A stretch of 64,000 nt of DNA from Odontocerum albicorne (lineage: Eukaryota; Arthropoda; Insecta; Trichoptera; Odontoceridae), in contig OX463863.1 in the NCBI GenBank assembly GCA_949825065.1, positions 22,127,933 through 22,191,932 of the forward strand. The letters are read 5' to 3'. Shown here piece by piece: positions 1 through 15,376 of the stretch. Every line of letters starts with the position of its first letter. Position 1 is the first letter of the stretch. A model generated the notes under the pieces. It was not told where the DNA came from and did not search any database. It was given only the letters and a program-made list of their open reading frames with translations. Made by a program: the position numbers and the translations under genes.

Positions 1-3000
1 TATGTATGTATGTATGTATGTATGTATGTATGTATGTATGTATGTATGTATGTATGTATGTATGTATGTATGTATGTATGTATGTATGTATGTATGTATG
101 TATGTATGTATGTATGTATGTATGTATGTATGTATGTATGTATGTATGTATGTATGTATGTATGTATGTATGTATGTATGTATGTATGTATGTATGTATG
201 TATGTATGTATGTATGTATGTATGTATGTATGTATGTATGTATGTATGTATGTATGTATGTATGTATGTATGTATGTATGTATGTATGTATGTATGTATG
301 TATGTATGTATGTATGTATGTATGTATGTATGTATGTATGTATGTATGTATGTATGTATGTATGTATGTATGTATGTATGTATGTATGTATGTATGTATG
401 TATGTATGTATGTATGTATGTATGTATGTATGTATGTATGTATGTATGTATGTATGTATGTATGTATGTATGTATGTATGTATGTATGTATGTATGTATG
501 TATGTATGTATGTATGTATGTATGTATGTATGTATGTATGTATGTATGTATGTATGTATGTATGTATGTATGTATGTATGTATGTATGTATGTATGTATG
601 TATGTATGTATGTATGTATGTATGTATGTATGTATGTATGTATGTATGTATGTATGTATGTATGTATGTATGTATGTATGTATGTATGTATGTATGTATG
701 TATGTATGTATGTATGTATGTATGTATGTATGTATGTATGTATGTATGTATGTATGTATGTATGTATGTATGTATGTATGTATGTATGTATGTATGTATG
801 TATGTATGTATGTATGTATGTATGTATGTATGTATGTATGTATGTATGTATGTATGTATGTATGTATGTATGTATGTATGTATGTATGTATGTATGTATG
901 TATGTATGTATGTATGTATGTATGTATGTATGTATGTATGTATGTATGTATGTATGTATGTATGTATGTATGTATGTATGTATGTATGTATGTATGTATG
1001 TATGTATGTATGTATGTATGTATGTATGTATGTATGTATGTATGTATGTATGTATGTATGTATGTATGTATGTATGTATGTATGTATGTATGTATGTATG
1101 TATGTATGTATGTATGTATGTATGTATGTATGTATGTATGTATGTATGTATGTATGTATGTATGTATGTATGTATGTATGTATGTATGTATGTATGTATG
1201 TATGTATGTATGTATGTATGTATGTATGTATGTATGTATGTATGTATGTATGTATGTATGTATGTATGTATGTATGTATGTATGTATGTATGTATGTATG
1301 TATGTATGTATGTATGTATGTATGTATGTATGTATGTATGTATGTATGTATGTATGTATGTATGTATGTATGTATGTATGTATGTATGTATGTATGTATG
1401 TATGTATGTATGTATGTATGTATGTATGTATGTATGTATGTATGTATGTATGTATGTATGTATGTATGTATGTATGTATGTATGTATGTATGTATGTATG
1501 TATGTATGTATGTATGTATGTATGTATGTATGTATGTATGTATGTATGTATGTATGTATGTATGTATGTATGTATGTATGTATGTATGTATGTATGTATG
1601 TATGTATGTATGTATGTATGTATGTATGTATGTATGTATGTATGTATGTATGTATGTATGTATGTATGTATGTATGTATGTATGTATGTATGTATGTATG
1701 TATGTATGTATGTATGTATGTATGTATGTATGTATGTATGTATGTATGTATGTATGTATGTATGTATGTATGTATGTATGTATGTATGTATGTATGTATG
1801 TATGTATGTATGTATGTATGTATGTATGTATGTATGTATGTATGTATGTATGTATGTATGTATGTATGTATGTATGTATGTATGTATGTATGTATGTATG
1901 TATGTATGTATGTATGTATGTATGTATGTATGTATGTATGTATGTATGTATGTATGTATGTATGTATGTATGTATGTATGTATGTATGTATGTATGTATG
2001 TATGTATGTATGTATGTATGTATGTATGTATGTATGTATGTATGTATGTATGTATGTATGTATGTATGTATGTATGTATGTATGTATGTATGTATGTATG
2101 TATGTATGTATGTATGTATGTATGTATGTATGTATGTATGTATGTATGTATGTATGTATGTATGTATGTATGTATGTATGTATGTATGTATGTATGTATG
2201 TATGTATGTATGTATGTATGTATGTATGTATGTATGTATGTATGTATGTATGTATGTATGTATGTATGTATGTATGTATGTATGTATGTATGTATGTATG
2301 TATGTATGTATGTATGTATGTATGTATGTATGTATGTATGTATGTATGTATGTATGTATGTATGTATGTATGTATGTATGTATGTATGTATGTATGTATG
2401 TATGTATGTATGTATGTATGTATGTATGTATGTATGTATGTATGTATGTATGTATGTATGTATGTATGTATGTATGTATGTATGTATGTATGTATGTATG
2501 TATGTATGTATGTATGTATGTATGTATGTATGTATGTATGTATGTATGTATGTATGTATGTATGTATGTATGTATGTATGTATGTATGTATGTATGTATG
2601 TATGTATGTATGTATGTATGTATGTATGTATGTATGTATGTATGTATGTATGTATGTATGTATGTATGTATGTATGTATGTATGTATGTATGTATGTATG
2701 TATGTATGTATGTATGTATGTATGTATGTATGTATGTATGTATGTATGTATGTATGTATGTATGTATGTATGTATGTATGTATGTATGTATGTATGTATG
2801 TATGTATGTATGTATGTATGTATGTATGTATGTATGTATGTATGTATGTATGTATGTATGTATGTATGTATGTATGTATGTATGTATGTATGTATGTATG
2901 TATGTATGTATGTATGTATGTATGTATGTATGTATGTATGTATGTATGTATGTATGTATGTATGTATGTATGTATGTATGTATGTATGTATGTATGTATG

Positions 3001-6000
3001 TATGTATGTATGTATGTATGTATGTATGTATGTATGTATGTATGTATGTATGTATGTATGTATGTATGTATGTATGTATGTATGTATGTATGTATGTATG
3101 TATGTATGTATGTATGTATGTATGTATGTATGTATGTATGTATGTATGTATGTATGTATGTATGTATGTATGTATGTATGTATGTATGTATGTATGTATG
3201 TATGTATGTATGTATGTATGTATGTATGTATGTATGTATGTATGTATGTATGTATGTATGTATGTATGTATGTATGTATGTATGTATGTATGTATGTATG
3301 TATGTATGTATGTATGTATGTATGTATGTATGTATGTATGTATGTATGTATGTATGTATGTATGTATGTATGTATGTATGTATGTATGTATGTATGTATG
3401 TATGTATGTATGTATGTATGTATGTATGTATGTATGTATGTATGTATGTATGTATGTATGTATGTATGTATGTATGTATGTATGTATGTATGTATGTATG
3501 TATGTATGTATGTATGTATGTATGTATGTATGTATGTATGTATGTATGTATGTATGTATGTATGTATGTATGTATGTATGTATGTATGTATGTATGTATG
3601 TATGTATGTATGTATGTATGTATGTATGTATGTATGTATGTATGTATGTATGTATGTATGTATGTATGTATGTATGTATGTATGTATGTATGTATGTATG
3701 TATGTATGTATGTATGTATGTATGTATGTATGTATGTATGTATGTATGTATGTATGTATGTATGTATGTATGTATGTATGTATGTATGTATGTATGTATG
3801 TATGTATGTATGTATGTATGTATGTATGTATGTATGTATGTATGTATGTATGTATGTATGTATGTATGTATGTATGTATGTATGTATGTATGTATGTATG
3901 TATGTATGTATGTATGTATGTATGTATGTATGTATGTATGTATGTATGTATGTATGTATGTATGTATGTATGTATGTATGTATGTATGTATGTATGTATG
4001 TATGTATGTATGTATGTATGTATGTATGTATGTATGTATGTATGTATGTATGTATGTATGTATGTATGTATGTATGTATGTATGTATGTATGTATGTATG
4101 TATGTATGTATGTATGTATGTATGTATGTATGTATGTATGTATGTATGTATGTATGTATGTATGTATGTATGTATGTATGTATGTATGTATGTATGTATG
4201 TATGTATGTATGTATGTATGTATGTATGTATGTATGTATGTATGTATGTATGTATGTATGTATGTATGTATGTATGTATGTATGTATGTATGTATGTATG
4301 TATGTATGTATGTATGTATGTATGTATGTATGTATGTATGTATGTATGTATGTATGTATGTATGTATGTATGTATGTATGTATGTATGTATGTATGTATG
4401 TATGTATGTATGTATGTATGTATGTATGTATGTATGTATGTATGTATGTATGTATGTATGTATGTATGTATGTATGTATGTATGTATGTATGTATGTATG
4501 TATGTATGTATGTATGTATGTATGTATGTATGTATGTATGTATGTATGTATGTATGTATGTATGTATGTATGTATGTATGTATGTATGTATGTATGTATG
4601 TATGTATGTATGTATGTATGTATGTATGTATGTATGTATGTATGTATGTATGTATGTATGTATGTATGTATGTATGTATGTATGTATGTATGTATGTATG
4701 TATGTATGTATGTATGTATGTATGTATGTATGTATGTATGTATGTATGTATGTATGTATGTATGTATGTATGTATGTATGTATGTATGTATGTATGTATG
4801 TATGTATGTATGTATGTATGTATGTATGTATGTATGTATGTATGTATGTATGTATGTATGTATGTATGTATGTATGTATGTATGTATGTATGTATGTATG
4901 TATGTATGTATGTATGTATGTATGTATGTATGTATGTATGTATGTATGTATGTATGTATGTATGTATGTATGTATGTATGTATGTATGTATGTATGTATG
5001 TATGTATGTATGTATGTATGTATGTATGTATGTATGTATGTATGTATGTATGTATGTATGTATGTATGTATGTATGTATGTATGTATGTATGTATGTATG
5101 TATGTATGTATGTATGTATGTATGTATGTATGTATGTATGTATGTATGTATGTATGTATGTATGTATGTATGTATGTATGTATGTATGTATGTATGTATG
5201 TATGTATGTATGTATGTATGTATGTATGTATGTATGTATGTATGTATGTATGTATGTATGTATGTATGTATGTATGTATGTATGTATGTATGTATGTATG
5301 TATGTATGTATGTATGTATGTATGTATGTATGTATGTATGTATGTATGTATGTATGTATGTATGTATGTATGTATGTATGTATGTATGTATGTATGTATG
5401 TATGTATGTATGTATGTATGTATGTATGTATGTATGTATGTATGTATGTATGTATGTATGTATGTATGTATGTATGTATGTATGTATGTATGTATGTATG
5501 TATGTATGTATGTATGTATGTATGTATGTATGTATGTATGTATGTATGTATGTATGTATGTATGTATGTATGTATGTATGTATGTATGTATGTATGTATG
5601 TATGTATGTATGTATGTATGTATGTATGTATGTATGTATGTATGTATGTATGTATGTATGTATGTATGTATGTATGTATGTATGTATGTATGTATGTATG
5701 TATGTATGTATGTATGTATGTATGTATGTATGTATGTATGTATGTATGTATGTATGTATGTATGTATGTATGTATGTATGTATGTATGTATGTATGTATG
5801 TATGTATGTATGTATGTATGTATGTATGTATGTATGTATGTATGTATGTATGTATGTATGTATGTATGTATGTATGTATGTATGTATGTATGTATGTATG
5901 TATGTATGTATGTATGTATGTATGTATGTATGTATGTATGTATGTATGTATGTATGTATGTATGTATGTATGTATGTATGTATGTATGTATGTATGTATG

Positions 6001-9000
6001 TATGTATGTATGTATGTATGTATGTATGTATGTATGTATGTATGTATGTATGTATGTATGTATGTATGTATGTATGTATGTATGTATGTATGTATGTATG
6101 TATGTATGTATGTATGTATGTATGTATGTATGTATGTATGTATGTATGTATGTATGTATGTATGTATGTATGTATGTATGTATGTATGTATGTATGTATG
6201 TATGTATGTATGTATGTATGTATGTATGTATGTATGTATGTATGTATGTATGTATGTATGTATGTATGTATGTATGTATGTATGTATGTATGTATGTATG
6301 TATGTATGTATGTATGTATGTATGTATGTATGTATGTATGTATGTATGTATGTATGTATGTATGTATGTATGTATGTATGTATGTATGTATGTATGTATG
6401 TATGTATGTATGTATGTATGTATGTATGTATGTATGTATGTATGTATGTATGTATGTATGTATGTATGTATGTATGTATGTATGTATGTATGTATGTATG
6501 TATGTATGTATGTATGTATGTATGTATGTATGTATGTATGTATGTATGTATGTATGTATGTATGTATGTATGTATGTATGTATGTATGTATGTATGTATG
6601 TATGTATGTATGTATGTATGTATGTATGTATGTATGTATGTATGTATGTATGTATGTATGTATGTATGTATGTATGTATGTATGTATGTATGTATGTATG
6701 TATGTATGTATGTATGTATGTATGTATGTATGTATGTATGTATGTATGTATGTATGTATGTATGTATGTATGTATGTATGTATGTATGTATGTATGTATG
6801 TATGTATGTATGTATGTATGTATGTATGTATGTATGTATGTATGTATGTATGTATGTATGTATGTATGTATGTATGTATGTATGTATGTATGTATGTATG
6901 TATGTATGTATGTATGTATGTATGTATGTATGTATGTATGTATGTATGTATGTATGTATGTATGTATGTATGTATGTATGTATGTATGTATGTATGTATG
7001 TATGTATGTATGTATGTATGTATGTATGTATGTATGTATGTATGTATGTATGTATGTATGTATGTATGTATGTATGTATGTATGTATGTATGTATGTATG
7101 TATGTATGTATGTATGTATGTATGTATGTATGTATGTATGTATGTATGTATGTATGTATGTATGTATGTATGTATGTATGTATGTATGTATGTATGTATG
7201 TATGTATGTATGTATGTATGTATGTATGTATGTATGTATGTATGTATGTATGTATGTATGTATGTATGTATGTATGTATGTATGTATGTATGTATGTATG
7301 TATGTATGTATGTATGTATGTATGTATGTATGTATGTATGTATGTATGTATGTATGTATGTATGTATGTATGTATGTATGTATGTATGTATGTATGTATG
7401 TATGTATGTATGTATGTATGTATGTATGTATGTATGTATGTATGTATGTATGTATGTATGTATGTATGTATGTATGTATGTATGTATGTATGTATGTATG
7501 TATGTATGTATGTATGTATGTATGTATGTATGTATGTATGTATGTATGTATGTATGTATGTATGTATGTATGTATGTATGTATGTATGTATGTATGTATG
7601 TATGTATGTATGTATGTATGTATGTATGTATGTATGTATGTATGTATGTATGTATGTATGTATGTATGTATGTATGTATGTATGTATGTATGTATGTATG
7701 TATGTATGTATGTATGTATGTATGTATGTATGTATGTATGTATGTATGTATGTATGTATGTATGTATGTATGTATGTATGTATGTATGTATGTATGTATG
7801 TATGTATGTATGTATGTATGTATGTATGTATGTATGTATGTATGTATGTATGTATGTATGTATGTATGTATGTATGTATGTATGTATGTATGTATGTATG
7901 TATGTATGTATGTATGTATGTATGTATGTATGTATGTATGTATGTATGTATGTATGTATGTATGTATGTATGTATGTATGTATGTATGTATGTATGTATG
8001 TATGTATGTATGTATGTATGTATGTATGTATGTATGTATGTATGTATGTATGTATGTATGTATGTATGTATGTATGTATGTATGTATGTATGTATGTATG
8101 TATGTATGTATGTATGTATGTATGTATGTATGTATGTATGTATGTATGTATGTATGTATGTATGTATGTATGTATGTATGTATGTATGTATGTATGTATG
8201 TATGTATGTATGTATGTATGTATGTATGTATGTATGTATGTATGTATGTATGTATGTATGTATGTATGTATGTATGTATGTATGTATGTATGTATGTATG
8301 TATGTATGTATGTATGTATGTATGTATGTATGTATGTATGTATGTATGTATGTATGTATGTATGTATGTATGTATGTATGTATGTATGTATGTATGTATG
8401 TATGTATGTATGTATGTATGTATGTATGTATGTATGTATGTATGTATGTATGTATGTATGTATGTATGTATGTATGTATGTATGTATGTATGTATGTATG
8501 TATGTATGTATGTATGTATGTATGTATGTATGTATGTATGTATGTATGTATGTATGTATGTATGTATGTATGTATGTATGTATGTATGTATGTATGTATG
8601 TATGTATGTATGTATGTATGTATGTATGTATGTATGTATGTATGTATGTATGTATGTATGTATGTATGTATGTATGTATGTATGTATGTATGTATGTATG
8701 TATGTATGTATGTATGTATGTATGTATGTATGTATGTATGTATGTATGTATGTATGTATGTATGTATGTATGTATGTCTGTATGTATGTATGTATGTATG
8801 TATGTATGTATGTATGTATGTATGTATGTATGTATGTATGTATGTATGTATGTATGTATGTATGTATGTATGTATGTATGTATGTATGTATGTATGTATG
8901 TATGTATGTATGTATGTATGTATGTATGTATGTATGTATGTATGTATGTATGTATGTATGTATGTATGTATGTATGTATGTATGTATGTATGTATGTATG

Positions 9001-12000
9001 TATGTATGTATGTATGTATGTATGTATGTATGTATGTATGTATGTATGTATGTATGTATGTATGTATGTATGTATGTATGTATGTATGTATGTATGTATG
9101 TATGTATGTATGTATGTATGTATGTATGTATGTATGTATGTATGTATGTATGTATGTATGTATGTATGTATGTATGTATGTATGTATGTATGTATGTATG
9201 TATGTATGTATGTATGTATGTATGTATGTATGTATGTATGTATGTATGTATGTATGTATGTATGTATGTATGTATGTATGTATGTATGTATGTATGTATG
9301 TATGTATGTATGTATGTATGTATGTATGTATGTATGTATGTATGTATGTATGTATGTATGTATGTATGTATGTATGTATGTATGTATGTATGTATGTATG
9401 TATGTATGTATGTATGTATGTATGTATGTATGTATGTATGTATGTATGTATGTATGTATGTATGTATGTATGTATGTATGTATGTATGTATGTATGTATG
9501 TATGTATGTATGTATGTATGTATGTATGTATGTATGTATGTATGTATGTATGTATGTATGTATGTATGTATGTATGTATGTATGTATGTATGTATGTATG
9601 TATGTATGTATGTATGTATGTATGTATGTATGTATGTATGTATGTATGTATGTATGTATGTATGTATGTATGTATGTATGTATGTATGTATGTATGTATG
9701 TATGTATGTATGTATGTATGTATGTATGTATGTATGTATGTATGTATGTATGTATGTATGTATGTATGTATGTATGTATGTATGTATGTATGTATGTATG
9801 TATGTATGTATGTATGTATGTATGTATGTATGTATGTATGTATGTATGTATGTATGTATGTATGTATGTATGTATGTATGTATGTATGTATGTATGTATG
9901 TATGTATGTATGTATGTATGTATGTATGTATGTATGTATGTATGTATGTATGTATGTATGTATGTATGTATGTATGTATGTATGTATGTATGTATGTATG
10001 TATGTATGTATGTATGTATGTATGTATGTATGTATGTATGTATGTATGTATGTATGTATGTATGTATGTATGTATGTATGTATGTATGTATGTATGTATG
10101 TATGTATGTATGTATGTATGTATGTATGTATGTATGTATGTATGTATGTATGTATGTATGTATGTATGTATGTATGTATGTATGTATGTATGTATGTATG
10201 TATGTATGTATGTATGTATGTATGTATGTATGTATGTATGTATGTATGTATGTATGTATGTATGTATGTATGTATGTATGTATGTATGTATGTATGTATG
10301 TATGTATGTATGTATGTATGTATGTATGTATGTATGTATGTATGTATGTATGTATGTATGTATGTATGTATGTATGTATGTATGTATGTATGTATGTATG
10401 TATGTATGTATGTATGTATGTATGTATGTATGTATGTATGTATGTATGTATGTATGTATGTATGTATGTATGTATGTATGTATGTATGTATGTATGTATG
10501 TATGTATGTATGTATGTATGTATGTATGTATGTATGTATGTATGTATGTATGTATGTATGTATGTATGTATGTATGTATGTATGTATGTATGTATGTATG
10601 TATGTATGTATGTATGTATGTATGTATGTATGTATGTATGTATGTATGTATGTATGTATGTATGTATGTATGTATGTATGTATGTATGTATGTATGTATG
10701 TATGTATGTATGTATGTATGTATGTATGTATGTATGTATGTATGTATGTATGTATGTATGTATGTATGTATGTATGTATGTATGTATGTATGTATGTATG
10801 TATGTATGTATGTATGTATGTATGTATGTATGTATGTATGTATGTATGTATGTATGTATGTATGTATGTATGTATGTATGTATGTATGTATGTATGTATG
10901 TATGTATGTATGTATGTATGTATGTATGTATGTATGTATGTATGTATGTATGTATGTATGTATGTATGTATGTATGTATGTATGTATGTATGTATGTATG
11001 TATGTATGTATGTATGTATGTATGTATGTATGTATGTATGTATGTATGTATGTATGTATGTATGTATGTATGTATGTATGTATGTATGTATGTATGTATG
11101 TATGTATGTATGTATGTATGTATGTATGTATGTATGTATGTATGTATGTATGTATGTATGTATGTATGTATGTATGTATGTATGTATGTATGTATGTATG
11201 TATGTATGTATGTATGTATGTATGTATGTATGTATGTATGTATGTATGTATGTATGTATGTATGTATGTATGTATGTATGTATGTATGTATGTATGTATG
11301 TATGTATGTATGTATGTATGTATGTATGTATGTATGTATGTATGTATGTATGTATGTATGTATGTATGTATGTATGTATGTATGTATGTATGTATGTATG
11401 TATGTATGTATGTATGTATGTATGTATGTATGTATGTATGTATGTATGTATGTATGTATGTATGTATGTATGTATGTATGTATGTATGTATGTATGTATG
11501 TATGTATGTATGTATGTATGTATGTATGTATGTATGTATGTATGTATGTATGTATGTATGTATGTATGTATGTATGTATGTATGTATGTATGTATGTATG
11601 TATGTATGTATGTATGTATGTATGTATGTATGTATGTATGTATGTATGTATGTATGTATGTATGTATGTATGTATGTATGTATGTATGTATGTATGTATG
11701 TATGTATGTATGTATGTATGTATGTATGTATGTATGTATGTATGTATGTATGTATGTATGTATGTATGTATGTATGTATGTATGTATGTATGTATGTATG
11801 TATGTATGTATGTATGTATGTATGTATGTATGTATGTATGTATGTATGTATGTATGTATGTATGTATGTATGTATGTATGTATGTATGTATGTATGTATG
11901 TATGTATGTATGTATGTATGTATGTATGTATGTATGTATGTATGTATGTATGTATGTATGTATGTATGTATGTATGTATGTATGTATGTATGTATGTATG

Positions 12001-13250
12001 TATGTATGTATGTATGTATGTATGTATGTATGTATGTATGTATGTATGTATGTATGTATGTATGTATGTATGTATGTATGTATGTATGTATGTATGTATG
12101 TATGTATGTATGTATGTATGTATGTATGTATGTATGTATGTATGTATGTATGTATGTATGTATGTATGTATGTATGTATGTATGTATGTATGTATGTATG
12201 TATGTATGTATGTATGTATGTATGTATGTATGTATGTATGTATGTATGTATGTATGTATGTATGTATGTATGTATGTATGTATGTATGTATGTATGTATG
12301 TATGTATGTATGTATGTATGTATGTATGTATGTATGTATGTATGTATGTATGTATGTATGTATGTATGTATGTATGTATGTATGTATGTATGTATGTATG
12401 TATGTATGTATGTATGTATGTATGTATGTATGTATGTATGTATGTATGTATGTATGTATGTATGTATGTATGTATGTATGTATGTATGTATGTATGTATG
12501 TATGTATGTATGTATGTATGTATGTATGTATGTATGTATGTATGTATGTATGTATGTATGTATGTATGTATGTATGTATGTATGTATGTATGTATGTATG
12601 TATGTATGTATGTATGTATGTATGTATGTATGTATGTATGTATGTATGTATGTATGTATGTATGTATGTATGTATGTATGTATGTATGTATGTATGTATG
12701 TATGTATGTATGTATGTATGTATGTATGTATGTATGTATGTATGTATGTATGTATGTATGTATGTATGTATGTATGTATGTATGTATGTATGTATGTATG
12801 TATGTATGTATGTATGTATGTATGTATGTATGTATGTATGTATGTATGTATGTATGTATGTATGTATGTATGTATGTATGTATGTATGTATGTATGTATG
12901 TATGTATGTATGTATGTATGTATGTATGTATGTATGTATGTATGTATGTATGTATGTATGTATGTATGTATGTATGTATGTATGTATGATGTATGTATGT
13001 ATGTATGTATGTATGTATGTATGTATGTATGTATGTATGTATGTATGTATGTATGTATGTATGTATGTATGTATGTATGTATGTATGTATGTATGTATGT
13101 ATGTATGTATGTATGTATGTATGTATGTATGTATGTATGTATGTATGTATGTATGTATGTATGTATGTATGTATGTATGTATGTATGTATGTATGTATGT
13201 ATGTATGTTAATGTATGTATGTATGTATGTATGTATGTATGTATGTATGT
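1..13250. repeat. (TATG)n tetranucleotide satellite, 13.25 kb
   Basis: An uninterrupted head-to-tail array of TATG that runs off the left edge, so its true length is unknown. I see only three departures: A to C at 8778, loss of one T after 12988, and two extra bases (TA) at 13209-13210. The first 8.7 kb contains no deviation. After 13250 it passes into a short (AT)n run to 13260. The tract strictly alternates pyrimidine and purine. Its period-4 sequence contains no stop codon on either strand, so it gives artefact reading frames of more than 4,000 codons (a repeating MYVC peptide on +); there is no sign that it is translated. Confidence 0.98.
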
Positions 13251-13261
13251 ATATATATATT

Positions 13262-13764
13262 TATCATTTATACATCGTCCCCTTTTACACCGGTTCAAAA
13301 ATTGTTAGCTAGGTATTTAAAATTCGTTCAGTATAGTTTCGACGGACCCACCAAAATTCAAATTTCGAATTACTTTCGGAGAGAATCCAAGTATTCCTCT
13401 TTTGCTCTCTTGTATTCAAAATTCAATTCTCGTATTCTTTCTTTGGCGACAACCTTCGTACGGGCTTTGGCCTATTTATATACACTAGTTGCAACCCGTG
13501 AAATATTCACGGAAGTAAAGCAAATTCTACATTTATGAAAATGTATATTCATAAATGTAAAATTTGTTTATATATAACATTTATACATTGCCCCCTTTTA
13601 TACCGGTTCAAAAATTGTTAGCTAGGTATTTAAAATTCGTTCAGTATAGTTTCGACGGACCCACTGAGATTCAAATTTCGAATACTTTCGTAGAGAATCC
13701 AAGTATTCCTTTCTCGCTCTCATTGTATTCAAAATTCGATTCTCGTGTTCTTTCTTGGCGACAT
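13262..13764 (+). repeat. Two direct copies of a ~190-bp unit with hairpins between them
   Basis: Bases 13262-13451 and 13574-13764 are near-identical; both run from a sequence like ACCGGTTCAAAAATTG to TTGGCGACA. The roughly 120-bp spacer holds two inverted repeats: 13496-13512 (arms CCGTGA / TCACGG) and 13528-13559 (perfect 12-bp arms TACATTTATGAA / TTCATAAATGTA with an 8-nt loop). The short open frames here are not coding-like. This may be the flank of a transposon bordering the satellite; I do not recognise the family. Confidence 0.75.
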
Positions 13765-14016
13765 TAAGGTGGAAAAAGTATCTTTGTCATTCGAGGGGAG
13801 TGTCACGATGATAATTTTGAAAAGGAGATTTCTATGTTTGCGTATTATAATTGACGGATAGTAATTTGTTTAACTATTTTTTAATTGCTGGTGATTTGCA
13901 TTTTCCACTATCTCATGGAAAGTTCACGTGATTTACAGCCATCTAAAAGACGTTTAACTTTTTCTTATTGAATTACGCCACTCCAGTTCGTTAATTAACG
14001 CTTTAATTGATAAATT
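13765..14016. other. AT-rich sequence, nothing recognised
   Basis: No gene, repeat copy or structural signal is recognised between the duplicated unit and the assembly gap. Confidence 0.6.
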
Positions 14017-14216
14017 NNNNNNNNNNNNNNNNNNNNNNNNNNNNNNNNNNNNNNNNNNNNNNNNNNNNNNNNNNNNNNNNNNNNNNNNNNNNNNNNNNNN
14101 NNNNNNNNNNNNNNNNNNNNNNNNNNNNNNNNNNNNNNNNNNNNNNNNNNNNNNNNNNNNNNNNNNNNNNNNNNNNNNNNNNNNNNNNNNNNNNNNNNNN
14201 NNNNNNNNNNNNNNNN
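14017..14216. other. Assembly gap of 200 N
   Basis: Exactly 200 N, which suggests a placeholder of unknown true size. The duplicated ZNF-locus sequence begins on the right side of the gap (it matches about 24211 and 55890 onward), so the upstream part of locus A is missing or was collapsed here. Confidence 0.99.
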
Positions 14217-14370
14217 GTGGTTGTGATCATTAGATATGGTACTACTCTGCATTTGCATATGTTCAAAAAAACATATTTGGTAAGAAAACCACAGTAAAAT
14301 TACCAAGGCCAGAAAAACTACAAAAACACCTTTAAAAATTTACTGATGTGTGACAGTAACATGTGTCTAG

Positions 14371-14470
14371 TGTTTATTCCACTTTATATAAAGGTATAAC
14401 CCTACCGGTTTCAAGGTTTTCTCCTCGTCATCAGGGAAGCACAAGCAAGTCATGTCTTGTTAAATTACAA
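14371..14470 (-). mobile_element. Penelope-like element 3'-end remnant upstream of ZNF A
   Basis: On the minus strand this carries the terminal motif shared by all Penelope-like copies in the window (CTGATGA, then a short stem, then GAAACCGGTAGGGTTATACC). The equivalent, fuller fragments upstream of ZNF B (24464-24633) and C (56146-56316) show that A has lost about 190 bp on its left, apparently through a short shared GTTT-type sequence. It is noncoding and too short to be autonomous. Confidence 0.75.
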
Positions 14471-14603
14471 AGAAGATTATCATGTCAGGAAAGGTTTCAT
14501 TTACTAATATCAGGCATTGAATATAGTTTTATGCTTTCCTATGTGAAAGCCTAAACGTATAATAAATTCATTGTTAAACTATGTGAATGTTTCCAGGTTA
14601 TAG

Positions 14604-14784
14604 ATGGATCCTGAGCAAAAGAAAAGTGCAGATGTAATGGTGAAAAAAGAAAAGGCAAAAGATGGAGATACTGCAGCAGTGTTCCCCCAGTATGATATCA
14701 GTGTACATGAGGCAGATATCAAACAGGAATGTGCGCAAGATATCAGTGCAGATTCCAGACATGTTGATAATCCCACAGACCCAA
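14604..14784 (+). CDS. ZNF A, coding exon 1 (acidic SUMO-motif module)
   Basis: First coding exon of a C2H2 zinc-finger gene: 60 codons plus one base, starting MDPEQKKSAD and ending in phase 1 at a CAA|GTAAAC donor. The ATG is chosen because copies B, C and D start at the same place and an acceptor (TTTCCAG|GTTATAG) lies 7 bases upstream, so a noncoding 5' exon must exist further upstream, possibly lost in the gap. The peptide has no known domain that I recognise. It is acidic and contains two sumoylation-type motifs, VKKE near residue 13 and IKQE near residue 40. It joins in frame to the exon at 15377. Confidence 0.85.
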
Positions 14785-15376
14785 GTAAACTTAATAAACT
14801 AGTATTGTTAAAATAAAATAAATATGTGAGATATGACAATCAATGACCTTTTGTTGTATGAGTGCTGTTAAACCTACAGGTACACACCACCTATTCCATA
14901 CCAAGCATGGATAAGGTGGTGTGTGCTTTTAGGCCAGAATGTTTCTGACATTTTTATTTAGAAAAATATTTAAATCATTATAATAAGTAAAAAGTTGATT
15001 TATCACTTCATGTTGATGTTCTGTTATGTTGTATACCTCATTTTGATCGAATTCAAATATAAGGTAGTTCTGCTGATGAGAACCAAATCATCACACTTAT
15101 TTTCCTTCTGTCCCTAACTCTGCACTATTACATATATTAACTGCACCATCAATCTTCTTGAGCATTTGACCTAATAATCTTCTTGAGTCACATAATAATA
15201 GCTTAAAAGCCATGTCATATTAAGATAAGATAGCTCTATGAGTGCTGTGTTGGCCTTATTGTCAGTTCAGACTTATTAACAGAAAGTGAATGAAACGAGG
15301 TTTCAAGTTGTTGATATTATATTATCTATTTGTTTTATTACTTCAGAAGATTTGAACTTGTATGTTTTTTTCATAG

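Noticed and set aside
2..13312. Three forward open frames of 4,300-4,400 codons (repeating MYVC)
   Set aside because: They are the automatic product of a stop-free tetranucleotide repeat; the reverse strand is equally open (repeating HTYI). No gene signals.
13995..14306. Open frames crossing the N run on both strands
   Set aside because: The frames are made of unknown bases.
14579..14839. Minus-strand frame opposite ZNF A exon 1 (and the similar one at 26113-26301)
   Set aside because: Antisense shadow of the conserved exon; the plus strand has the splice sites and the family motifs.
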